DNA of 51,008 nucleotides from Paulinella micropora (taxonomy: Eukaryota; Cercozoa; Imbricatea; Euglyphida). Position numbers and translations under genes: made by a program. The notes beneath the pieces are model-generated. The model did no database searches. It saw only the letters and a program-made list of their open reading frames with translations, and was not told the DNA's origin. Where the stretch lies: NCBI GenBank assembly GCA_009731375.1, contig BJOX01000009.1, positions 1,042,481 through 1,093,488 of the forward strand. Direction: 5' to 3'. Positions 20,641 to 32,581 of the stretch are shown in pieces. Within the stretch, counting starts at the first letter, position 1. Each line of letters begins with the position of its first letter.

Positions 20641-21110
20641 GCTGTTGGAGGTTCGCGGTTGTGGCTTGATGACATGTTCAATATATGTAACAAATTGAAT
20701 AAGCCTCGCTTGGTAAAAGGAGGTACAAAACATAAACAGTGATGATGCTCAAAAGGAAAAATTCTCATGGCAGTTCCCAATTACTTTAAGTTTGACCAGA
20801 AACGGAAATGTGTTCGTATTCATGAGTAAATTGAATTGCGTAAAGTACTAAGGTGTACAGGGGCACGCCGCTGTTACCGGCAGTTACTTGTCCAAAATTG
20901 CGCAGCTCTTTTTAATTTGGGGCCCGGGGGGGGGGGGGGGGGGGGTTAAAAATTNNNNNNNNNNNNNNNNNNNNNNNTGGGGGGGGGGGGGGGGGGGGGG
21001 GGGAAGGATTACAAATGTCCTATTATTGAAAACTATCTGCCGATATAATTATCATTCCTCGCCAAACAAAGTCGAAACGTGTTAATGACACTTCACACAC
21101 CTCCTGGTGA
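20641..21110. other. Unassigned sequence with poly-G and assembly gap
   Basis: Unique sequence with no recognisable gene. A poly-G run at about 20926-20945 precedes a 23-bp N run (20955-20977), and poly-G resumes to 21003. Confidence 0.8.
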
Positions 21111-21277
21111 TAATTTCATATGATTTCTGTACATGCTTTTCGGTGCCACACGTCAAACAATGTGCAAAGGTGAAGGAGAGCGAATCAGCAGGAGAAACTT
21201 GTGATACACCTCCATTCCCGCCCAAACATGTGTTGAAAAAAGCAAAGAGGGGCGGAGAAAAAACAAGATGTTGCCTT

Positions 21278-21669
21278 TTACTTGCGGCGGGATTTCTTGA
21301 GCTCGCTCAACATGCCGGTGAGGCTTTCCGAGCTGGGTTCCGTAGCGGCCTTAACTGCAACTGATGGCATGGTGGCGTCCGGGCACGACCAGTCATTCTC
21401 GCCGACCTGCGTTATTAGGAGTGAGATGTGTAGGTAAGTGTATGAGTATGCGTAGAGGGACGGGCTATGTAGTGCGTGAGTTGTAGGCGCGTGTGTGTGT
21501 GCGTGTGTGTTTGTGTGTGTGTCTGGGAGAGAGAGAGAGAAAGAGAGGGAGAGAGAGAGAGAGAGTTGTAGTGTGAAGAGGAGGAGGAGGAGAGGGGAGG
21601 AGTGGAGAAGGAGTACGCTATCGCAGGACTTGACCACCGTGGCGCACCAAGAGTCACCGATCGTGCAAC
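21278..21669 (-). CDS. Possible 3' end of a spliced host gene (two exons)
   Basis: On the minus strand, a 43-codon stretch (21406 to 21278) starts right after an AG acceptor (ACGCAG), reads VGENDWSCPDATMPSVAV and ends in LKKSRRK plus TAA. It has no low-complexity bias. A second candidate exon at 21617-21669 follows a TTTGAAACAG acceptor, reads through IGDSWCATVVKSCDS and could splice in phase 0 through a donor GTACTC, which is not a strong consensus. The intervening 210 bp hold (GT)n and (GA)n repeats. No family recognised; the model is tentative. Confidence 0.25.
21490..21600. repeat. (GT)n and (GA)n dinucleotide repeats
   Basis: A GT tract followed by a GA tract and GAG/GGA-rich sequence, lying within the putative intron of the preceding feature. 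Confidence 0.85.
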
Positions 21670-23100
21670 CTGTTTCAAAACATTTAGACAACTTGGTTAC
21701 TTCTTTTCTCCCCCACGCCAAAATGTTCTGATTAGCTTGACAATAACAGCCCTGAATGCATCAATGAGGACATGAAGTTCAGCGGAAGAGTGGGTCTACG
21801 TACCACCAGCGGGGACAGCGAAGGTCAGGTGAGAAGCCAGAATCAAGTCCAACATTTTGCAGACAGACTACTACAGAAAGAGCATGCAACGAGCTTGAAA
21901 GATTTGGTGTCTGTGACAAGCTATTGATATGCGATGAATCGAGAACAACTTGATTGCTCACACTTCACGCAAACGATTCGTGTACTTTTTTTGCACAGCT
22001 TTCCTGTTTTCTTTCCTTTTGTTTTGCTTTCTTTGGTTTTGTGTTTGAGCCCCATGATTATTTCACCAGTACTTTCACCGTGTTTTTCTTGTGCTCGAGA
22101 CGTATACGCACGCAAGGGTTGATACAAACAAAGTACTAGATAAAGCAACAGATGTCCTCCACAACAAAAACGCAATGACTCTCACTTGGAACTAAAAATT
22201 TGCAAAAAATGATCTTGAAGAAGTTTTGTGTGAACCTGGCTGTTCCCGTTCCACACGCACGGGCCGGCCAAGCGCGGATTTATTTCCCAACGGTCCAGTT
22301 GCCGGGAATCAAACCGTGACACGGTTAAAAAATTTCCTCTTCCAGTATCGATACGGCCGAACCAGGCAAATGCCTTGGCGAGAGCCCTTGGGGCAATTTG
22401 ACGGCAAGCGGACCAAACAGCCCAATCGAGAATGAAGGTGTGAAACGGTCATAGCTTGACATTGATATGGAGAAAAGTAGCCGGGAAAGAGACGGCATTT
22501 CGAATGTTGTGCCACAAAAAACACTGTTGAAACCAAGTGTTTTGAGTAATAATTAATATAATTATCATATTATATCTCTCTTCGTATATCTCTTCTTGTT
22601 ATTATTTGCTTCAATGTAGAACCCACAGCACACTGCTTTCTCAACTTCTGAACACAATTTCCAAAAGGGGCCCCTTTCAAAACATATAAATGACTAATAT
22701 GTTTCACTCTGCCCTTCCTCCAGTGTTACAGTACATCACAAAGTACATACCTTACATCACATACATCACATTACATGCATACATTACATACATGCAGTAT
22801 ATACATTGATGCACGCATATACATTCCAAACACACATACATACGACTTACACATCCATGCATACATACATACCCGCTCAGACGCTACTACATTTTTTACT
22901 TTCTCTTCCGCCTCTGTCCTGTGTCTCTATCATCTGTCATTTTTGTATGGACTGCAGAATGAAATACAATCTCAGTTTCAACTTTCAGTTTCATTATAAA
23001 AGTTTTCAATGTCAACAGTTTCAGTTTCAAATTTCCTTAATTTTCAATAGTTTCGAAACTAAGAAAAAACGATTTTTGAGTGATTTTAGTTTAAAGTTTT
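21670..23100. other. Unassigned sequence, no gene supported
   Basis: Only short frames without recognisable domains. Near 22750-22870, ACAT-rich sequence foreshadows the CATA array that starts at 23110. Around 22965-23060, TTTCAGTTTCA phrases repeat. Confidence 0.6.
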
Positions 23101-23109
23101 CAACGTACA

Positions 23110-23615
23110 ATACACACATACATACATACATACATACATACACACACATACATACATACATACATGCATACATACATACATACATGCATGCATAGATTCT
23201 GCATACATACATACATACATACATACATACATACATACATACATGCATACATACATGCATACATACATACATACATACATACATACATACATACATACAT
23301 ACATACACACATACATACATACATACACATACAAACATACAAACATACATACATACATATATACATACATACATACATACATACTAAATACCTACATACT
23401 ACATACATACATACATACATATTAAATACATACATACTACATACATACATACATACATACTACATACATACATACATACATACATACATACATACATACA
23501 TACTAAATACATACATACAACATACATACATACACACACATACATACATACATACATACATACATATGTACATACACACATACATACATGCATGCATGCA
23601 TAGATTCTGCATACA

Positions 23616-23648
<33 letters not shown>

Positions 23649-23972
23649 GCATACATACATGCATGCATACATGCATACATACATACACACATACATACAT
23701 ACATATACATACATACATACATACATGCATACATACATACATACATACATATATACATACATACATACATACATACATACATACATACTACATACATACA
23801 TACATACATACTAAATACATACATACATACATACATACCTACATACATACATACATACTACATACATACATACATACATACATACATACATACTAAATAC
23901 ATACATACAACATACATACATACACACATACATACATACATAACATACATACATACATAGATTGATGCTGGA
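23110..23972. repeat. (CATA)n array with repeated interruptions
   Basis: A CATA/TACA array of about 860 bp. The phrase GCATGCATAGATTCTGCATA occurs twice (about 23187 and 23594), and ACTAAATA or ACTACATA interruptions recur. This suggests block duplication on top of unit slippage. His-Thr-Tyr-Ile and Cys-Met-Tyr-Val frames here are repeat artefacts. Confidence 0.95.
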
Positions 23973-24004
23973 GCAGTGTGCGCAACAGATTGTGTATTCA
24001 AAAA

Positions 24005-25208
<1,204 letters not shown>

Positions 25209-25286
<78 letters not shown>

Positions 25287-25322
25287 NNNNNNNNNNATCT
25301 ATCTATCTAATCTATCTATCTA

Positions 25323-25357
<35 letters not shown>
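25209..25357. repeat. (TATC)n array with 10-bp gap
   Basis: TATC units interrupted by N at 25287-25296. Right of the gap the units carry AATC variants. Confidence 0.95.
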
Positions 25358-25360
<3 letters not shown>

Positions 25361-25801
25361 GAAATGGGTGCCATCTGTTGACAGACAGAGAATTTGGGGA
25401 TGGTGTGGGTGTGCTGGGCCCGTGGTGGGGTGCCTTATGTGTGCCTAGCCATACGCCTATAAGTCACATGCCGAAATAGCGACGGGAAGCACAATTCTGT
25501 TCCCTCAGGGTGCCCTTTCTCGCTTGTTGAGCCCGGAATAAAACCCACAGTGCTCTGTCGGTTTATACTAGACTGTCGAACAGTCTCGAAACTCCATCTG
25601 CTTACTGGGTCCTCTGTAATGGAGGTGGGAGCTCGTTCTGCAAGGGGCGCTTATGGAACGAGCCCTGGCCCCGCCTGGTACTAGGGAGCTTTGGTATCGC
25701 CTGTATCAGTCCCTTCCGTGCAAACATCACGGCTTAGCTGGGCATCGGGTCAATACTTTACCCACAGACTTCCTTGGTTGACGAAATCAGAAGCTCCTTT
25801 T
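25358..25801 (+). mobile_element. TATC-tailed dispersed repeat, copy 2
   Basis: Begins directly after (TATC)n with TTTGAAATGGGTGCC and extends about 80 bp further 5' than copy 1. It ends in a 10-bp gap (25802-25811) in place of the final CTGACATTAGTCGATATCTC. Compared with copy 3, the missing segment is about 25-28 bp, so the gap size is nominal. A (TATC)n array follows. Confidence 0.65.
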
Positions 25802-25811
25802 NNNNNNNNNN

Positions 25812-26250
<439 letters not shown>

Positions 26251-26620
26251 TATCTATATATCTATGGTGGTTGCTCATTGGATGGGGCTGTGAAATAATT
26301 TAGACTAAACTCAGAAAAAAGTGCAGTGTTTCACACACCCCCCCTGTGAATTCTTGCCCTATGTTACTCTGTACCATTCCATGGCATTCGAGAATTTTTT
26401 GCGGTCGACAGAAAAATTTTGTGTAAGTTAGCGTTGTCTGCGTACATTGAATATTGCCAGATCTACAGTCAACTGTAATCATCAATTTTCTTATCTTCCA
26501 CCGTAAAACCCCAATTTAGTGGCACCCCCGCTAGTTTCCATGCTGGACGGTGCCACCAAAGAGTCTAAAGCTAATTTGTTCACAAAAGACAGACAGACAG
26601 ATAGACAAAGAAAGAAAGAG

Positions 26621-26659
<39 letters not shown>

Positions 26660-26991
26660 GTCTGACACATGTCAAGAAAAAAAGAAACTGAGAAAAAAAA
26701 ATAATATTTAAAGAAAAAAGGAAAGACACTGGGGACAGACGTCGACATGTACAGACTAGCCCTGTAGACAGACCGACTCGGCGGGGCCCAGACGGGCGCA
26801 GGCATGCGCACTGTTGTCCTTAAGCTTAGTGATGCAAGGTAACTTGTTTTACTCACTTTTGTTTGCCTAGTACGGTACTTATTAATACATAGAGCAGTTT
26901 CTTTTCAGCTCAACAAATATCAAGTGTTTTTCAATTACTAGAATCTAGAGAATTACCAAAACGCGGGTTGTTCAGCGGCCCGGTGCGGACT

Positions 26992-27052
<61 letters not shown>

Positions 27053-27639
27053 AAAATATATATTTAATATATTAATATATATTAATACTGTTAATACTTG
27101 AAAGTTTTGTGATGAGTTGAATCTTTTCANNNNNNNNNNTTTTGCTGACGAGCTTGTACGACAGTCCTTCATACATAAAACATTATTATTCACCGGGACC
27201 AGAATTCACTAGTATGAATTAAGCTCAGGCTCTTCAAGCTCTCTATCTTTCTTTCTATAAAACCTCAGGCTTGCTTTACTGAAATTACTTGTATATATAT
27301 ATATATATTCCACTTAACGACTTTTAATAATAATAATAGAACGCTTGCTCTTCGTACAGATGAAGAGGAAGCGTATGAGTAGGCGAACATCGGTAAAAAA
27401 CTAGGGGGAACGGAGAGTCTGAGAAGGAAGCAGACTACAGGGAGAAGATCTAGAGTAGGAGGGCAAAAAGGAAGAATAATGAAAAGTAGAGGGCGAACAG
27501 GGAATGAAAAGAAGAGGGGAAAGTGAGAAAAAAAGAAATAAAAAGGAAAAAAGAAAGGGGAGAGAGGAAGAAAGAAGAGACAAAAGAGATTGCGAAATAG
27601 AGGGTTAAGAAAAATAGAAGAAAGAATGAGGGAGGGAGG

Positions 27640-27676
<37 letters not shown>

Positions 27677-27860
27677 AAGAGAAGGAAACAGAGAAAGAAA
27701 TGAAAAGTGCAATTGAGGAAAGGAGAATTGATGAATAATGAGAAGAAAAAGAACATGGGATGGTACAGTTTACAGTCATGACCAAGACAGGCGAACATAG
27801 GGTGGAACAGTTTAAAGTCGTGCGCCAAGAGCGAATGCAGTGAGGCATGCTCAGGACTTA
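26251..27860. other. Unassigned sequence with simple repeats
   Basis: No supported gene. It holds (GAAA)n at about 26605-26660, a poly-A run at 26993-27049, a 10-bp gap at 27130-27139 and purine-rich sequence at 27350-27760 that includes (GA)n at about 27640-27672. Phe/Leu/Ser-rich frames on the minus strand are products of the purine bias. Confidence 0.7.
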
Positions 27861-27862
27861 CA

Positions 27863-27935
<73 letters not shown>

Positions 27936-27965
27936 AAAAAAAAAGAGGGGGGGGGGGGGGGAAAA

Positions 27966-27996
<31 letters not shown>

Positions 27997-28129
27997 GGGG
28001 NNNNNNNNNNNNNNNNNNNNNNNNNNNNNNNNNNNNNNNNNNNNNNNNNNNNNNNNNNNNNNNNNNNNNNNNNNNNNNNNNNNNNNNNNNNNNNNNNNNN
28101 NNNNNNNNNNNNNNNNNNNNNNNNNNNNN
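27863..28129. repeat. (AT)n/(GT)n and poly-G run with assembly gap
   Basis: AT then GT dinucleotides to about 27935, then G-rich sequence broken by a 129-bp N run (28001-28129). Confidence 0.93.
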
Positions 28130-28744
28130 AATAAAGGGAGAGAGAGAGAGGGCGGACGGGGAAGAAAGGGGAAGGAAGAAACAGAGAGTGCATGTGAAAG
28201 TGGGAGAATGAGATAGCACACATACAGGGCCTGAAACAAAGTTAGAGCATGGGGTGGCGCACCCAGGAAGGGATTTTCTTGGTACCGGTGTCGTTGGACG
28301 ATGAATCATCAAGGTAAGTGTCGGTATTGTATATGACTGTAACGAGCGGCCGGAGCGTGTAATGGTCGTTTCCCCGAGGTCTGGTGTGGATATCACCACG
28401 GACAGAAGCAGGTTAGGTAGAGCTGTTGCCAGCATGATTTTGATCAAGAAGGGAACTGCTAGCGGAATTGGAAGGGGATGCAATCACGGAGGCAGCGTGT
28501 GCTCGCAAGGTTCGGACACGAATCACATGCATTTCAAAAGCAGAGCGCAAAACTGCAAACTGCAGTCTTTTGGTGAGTGCAGACGATAGTTTTCTGCCGT
28601 ATGGCTTGCCCTGCGGGCCGAGATCCTCTGGCATATTATTAATAGTATAACGGAGATCAGCAAAGGCAGAGTGAAACATGCATATGTTATTTACTATCCA
28701 CAAACTATTGCAGCATTCATCCAAGAAAGCGGACGCTTGTTCTA
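28130..28744. other. Unassigned sequence flanking a retroelement relic
   Basis: Short frames on both strands. The minus strand around 28413-28724 is open for 103 codons in keeping with the relic to its right, but no motif is recognised. Confidence 0.4.
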
Positions 28745-29104
28745 CTACATTTGCGTCAAGATTGTTCTCGCGGTTGGCGTTGGTAGTGTTGTATTATAAC
28801 GCACACACGATTCGAGTGCGAGGTTTAGCAGCTGGATGGGAAGGACGGGCACGTGTGCTTGGATAAGTTGCGGAGGGAGGATGCAGTACAGGAGGGCAGT
28901 CAGGAAGGTGGAACCAGCAGGTCGGAGATTTGCATAGTCTGATATCTTGCAAGTAATTTCGCGCAGGTGAGCGATCCTTCGGAGCAACTGGGCTTGAGCA
29001 GTAGGTGCACGACATATCCAGGTATGAGTAGGAGCAATGAATTGTTGATTGCACAATGGACAAAGGGTGTTGGATGGCTGGTTGTTCTTTTCGTCTGGGT
29101 GCAT
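28745..29104 (-). pseudogene. Possible non-LTR retrotransposon C-terminal zinc-knuckle relic
   Basis: A 119-codon frame containing CPLC, then H eight residues on, then C after three more (C-x2-C-x8-H-x3-C). This is close to the C-x1-3-C-x7-8-H-x4-C knuckle at the C-terminus of many LINE-type ORF2 proteins. The following CRAPTAQAQLLRRIAHLRE resembles the segment that follows this knuckle. Flanking minus-strand frames up to about 30100 may be more of the same decayed element, but no RT motif is visible. Low-confidence assignment on one motif. Confidence 0.3.
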
Positions 29105-30560
29105 AGACGGGAGTCTGGCGGCCGCAACTTAGATGAAAAATTTGAGGATGTCATTAGATAGTACGGATTGTGGCTCCGTATACTAGCCTTTCCTTGTGCA
29201 GCCGCTGGGGTGCCAGCGGCTCGAATAAATGCGCGCTGGTTGCAGGGTAACAATGGCAATCATCGTGGCTAGCATGAAGGAGCAGTGACAGTTTTCGGTG
29301 TAGTTGATGTCTGCGTATGTGAGCTCTAGGGTTTCCAGGGACGTGTTCCGGAAGTCTTAGGATCGCTAACAGGTTTGAAGACTAGGTAGAGATGGTCCTC
29401 GAAGCCAAGGTATCTGCGTGGGTAGTTGGGGTCACCATCACCTTCTAGAGCAACCTGCTCAGTATCCCTTCTGATATTGTTGGCGAATTCAGATGCTCTG
29501 CTGCTGCTAGGAGGCGGGCAGGGAGTTCTTGAGAGGAAGTATGTGGCGGTTGGTGTCGCAGTTCTCTGATAACTCCCTCCGCTGAACGTAAGCGTAGAAG
29601 ACACATTATTGCTAGGATTATGGATCTAGCTGCCATGCGGAGGCGAATACCAGCAGGAAATCTATTTTTACATGGACAGTCATCTTTCTTAATAGATCGG
29701 TATCACAATCAAGAAGAGCTCTGTCGTCAATATATATCATCAGTGGCATGTTGACAGGGGTTGCATGAAGACAGTGAAGAAGACCACACGCTTCCGCTCA
29801 GTGACAATGATAGTTATCTCCAGTCTTGCGTAGACGACCACCTGTCAAGATTAGTTCCTGAGGGAGTGCAGGGTTGTGTTGCAGTGTATCCATGGGCCTG
29901 GGGTTGTTTTCAATGAGAATAGCGACACATGCAGCGGCTGAAGTCATGTGGACTAGGTGAGTGTAACAGTCAGTAGCTGCACTAACGGAGAGGTTGTTTT
30001 TATAGCTTCGGCAGGAATAACACGACATAGCAAGTTGGGAACTAGAAAAGATGGTGCACATGTGTTCCCTCCCGCACGCTGATTTCAGTAAGTGAGAAAT
30101 CCCTAACACGGATTGGGGGGGGGGGGGGGGGGGGGGGCCCCGCGCGGGGGGGGGGGGGGGGGGGGNNNNNNNNNNGGCCTCGCGCAGAGAGTGAGTTTAT
30201 CAGATCTCATACACAGTATAGATATAGCGACGCGGCAGAATTGCTGGATACCAGATCTCGAAGAAAGCGTGGTAGAAAATGCAGGGAGAGCTCTTCGCGC
30301 ACCTTCGGTAGTGGTAGCACTTGTAAGACTCATCACTCGCCGCCAAGCCGTGCTGGCAGCAGGGTTGTTGCCAGATGTTGTGAGCAATTCCATGAGTCTG
30401 GTGATCCTTAGGATATTGATGTACTCCTTAATGGTACACTAGTCTGTTATCAAGGAGAACAAATCAGACTTGAGAGAGTGGGAACCAGAAATATTAGCAC
30501 TCAGTTTGAGGGTAGCTCGTATTAACTTATCCCATGCTTGACCAGTTTTCTTGGTGATGA
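29105..30560. other. Unassigned sequence, probably decayed, with poly-G gap
   Basis: Frames of 60-100 codons occur mostly on the minus strand without recognised motifs. A G-rich run at 30113-30165 with CCCCGCGCG in its middle abuts a 10-bp gap (30166-30175). Confidence 0.4.
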
Positions 30561-30823
30561 AATATATATAAAATTATATATATAAATATATATATATATA
30601 TATAATATTAATATATATTAAAAAAAATTAATAATGCAAATTATATACTTCACATACTACGTGACATACAACTTCATTCGATGGAAGGGGGCTGGGTTCC
30701 AAGTCACTGTCGTTATTGTAATATTATTAATAATATTAAAACTTTTGTTTTTATTTGTTTTGCTTTGTTTGGTCAACGTCTCAATATATATTAATAAAAT
30801 TTGAGAGAGAGAGAGAGAGATAG

Positions 30824-30863
<40 letters not shown>

Positions 30864-30864
30864 T

Positions 30865-30900
<36 letters not shown>

Positions 30901-30909
30901 CAGAGAGAG

Positions 30910-30956
<47 letters not shown>

Positions 30957-31047
30957 GGTATTTATAAGTCACGTTGGAATGGTGGTATTTACAGCTAGTA
31001 TTGTTTGAAAAGTATCTATCAACATATCACAGAAATTTAAGCCACTC
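30561..31047. repeat. AT-rich tract and (GA)n/(GATA)n/(GAAA)n repeats
   Basis: AT-rich sequence to about 30660, unique sequence, then GA, GATA and GAAA units at about 30803-30955. The left flank of element B ends with ACTC at 31044-31047. Confidence 0.85.
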
Positions 31048-31265
31048 TGTACTATCCCCAACGATAGCTCAATGGAAGAGTAAGTCGGTAATATAACCAA
31101 ACACAGTCCTCAAAAAAGAGAATGATGTCTCGTTATATTAGCTCAGTAACGCAAAGACAAAAAGCCGCCAAAAGACCAGGATCAAATTGGCATTTCAGAC
31201 GTGTCCGGCCAGACGAAATCTATAAATAAGTTTTTTACCGGATTATTCGGGGGGTGATGTCCACA
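31048..31265 (-). repeat. Element B 3' LTR
   Basis: 218 bp, starting TG and ending CA on either strand. It matches 41948-42165 at about 211 of 218 positions. Immediately inside it on the element strand is the polypurine tract. Near its plus-strand start is a phrase TAGCTCAATGG that fits a tRNA A-box consensus. Confidence 0.93.
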
Positions 31266-31286
31266 GTACCCCCTCCCAGTTTTTTA
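31266..31286 (-). other. Element B polypurine tract
   Basis: On the element strand the sequence reads CTGGGAGGGGGTAC directly before the TGTGGAC start of the 3' LTR. This is the expected position of the primer for plus-strand DNA synthesis. Confidence 0.7.
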
Positions 31287-32086
31287 TGGCGGAACTTCGT
31301 TTCCGACATAATACGCTTTGAACTGATTTCTTTTCTGACTAAGATTCGTTTAGAGTTATGTATGAAGATACATCAACCCACCAATTAGCCGTTATAAAAC
31401 AACAATGATACTTGCCCCGGTACCAATCGTATATATACTCTAGCACATTCAGTATCTATATTAAAATCTTCCTCTTTCTTCTGTCGATAAGATATTTGTG
31501 CAGTATGTCCAAGTATAATGTTTTATGGTTGAGTAATAATGTAATGTCGCCATTTCCATATATATGTAATAACCGGTCGTCGGTTTCCATAAATACATTT
31601 ACTTTTTGTGAAGACATGCCCTTGTATAAATCGGTATTATTTAATATAGTGTCAGGTGATCAAGTCTGACGACTATATCCGAAGTTGGGTTGAGTGCGCC
31701 CTAACCTTGCGATATGCCGATACAAGTAGAGATCGACGGAATCCGGTGTAGCAGTTCATGTTATTAATATATATCAGTTCTTGATTAGACTGTAGAGTCT
31801 TTAATGAGATCATCATTCTGGTACTAATGCGGGTCGTATCCAGGAAACACCATCGCTCACTCAAATAGCGATCCCGTAACGGTGCTGTTTCGTGGCCGTC
31901 TCGTCTGTCTCTGCCGAAGCAAGAGAATAGAATGCCTATTTTTTGTCAGCTGTGTCTTGTTAATCTCTAGAAGAATGAATGCTGTAGTAGCTTTAATATC
32001 TAAGTAAGGTTGTCGGGACGATATTGGATCAATGCTATGTTCGCAATCGATCAGGTCCACAATACTTCTAGAGAAAAAAAAACTTA
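31287..32086. other. Element B 3' untranslated region
   Basis: 800 bp between the last pol codon and the polypurine tract. Only short frames are present; nothing else is recognised. Unlike the same region of element A, it has no pyrimidine bias. Confidence 0.6.
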
Positions 32087-32581
32087 CTATAGACGCCGTT
32101 TACGCGCGCGGACTCCTTTACCTGGTGGAGGACCTCCAACCAAAGTTAAGTCTAAGGTAGACTGTTCGAGGACGTCCCAAATTTTGTGAGGGATTGCGCC
32201 TTGTGCCAAGTCAAAAGGAATGTCCAGCACCCCTCGTGGTAGTGCGTGTATGGTCCACGCGGTATGATCTTTATCTGTGGGAGATATGGTATCATCCCAT
32301 GTCTCAAGTTTCTTGGCGTCTTTATATACTGGAAGGTATTGTCTTACTTTAGGATCTTCCACTGGATCCAGACTCCTCCAGAAATGTAAGACTGGTTGTA
32401 TTATTTGTGCCGCAGTCGAAATTCGATTCGATCGCGTATGGCGTTTGTGAGGTACTGCCATGACTGTCATGATATATAAATCTGAGAGCGTGTCATCGGC
32501 TACGTGTTGAGCCACAGGCCTCACCAAGTAAAAAGCGTCTTTAGCCATGAAATATGTCCAATCGCATCTCCTTCTTTCCAA
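32087..32581 (-). pseudogene. Element B pol: conserved C-terminal module
   Basis: 164 codons, joined to the integrase ORF by a frameshift around 32521-32581. The module reads FYLVRP, DDTLSDLYIMTV, PVLHFWRS, WDDTI, VLDIPFDL, IPHKIWDVLE, LVGGPP and a basic tail (RARKRRL). Each block has a counterpart in element A at 9748-10235. The frame ends with TAG followed directly by TAA. Position after the GPY/F region suggests a targeting or DNA-binding role by analogy with chromodomains, but the sequence itself does not look like a chromodomain to me. Confidence 0.7.

Noticed and set aside
27190-27225. Vector polylinker suggested by GAATTCACTAGT
   Set aside because: Only EcoRI and SpeI-like sites are adjacent; no further polylinker or primer sequence follows, so chance is adequate.
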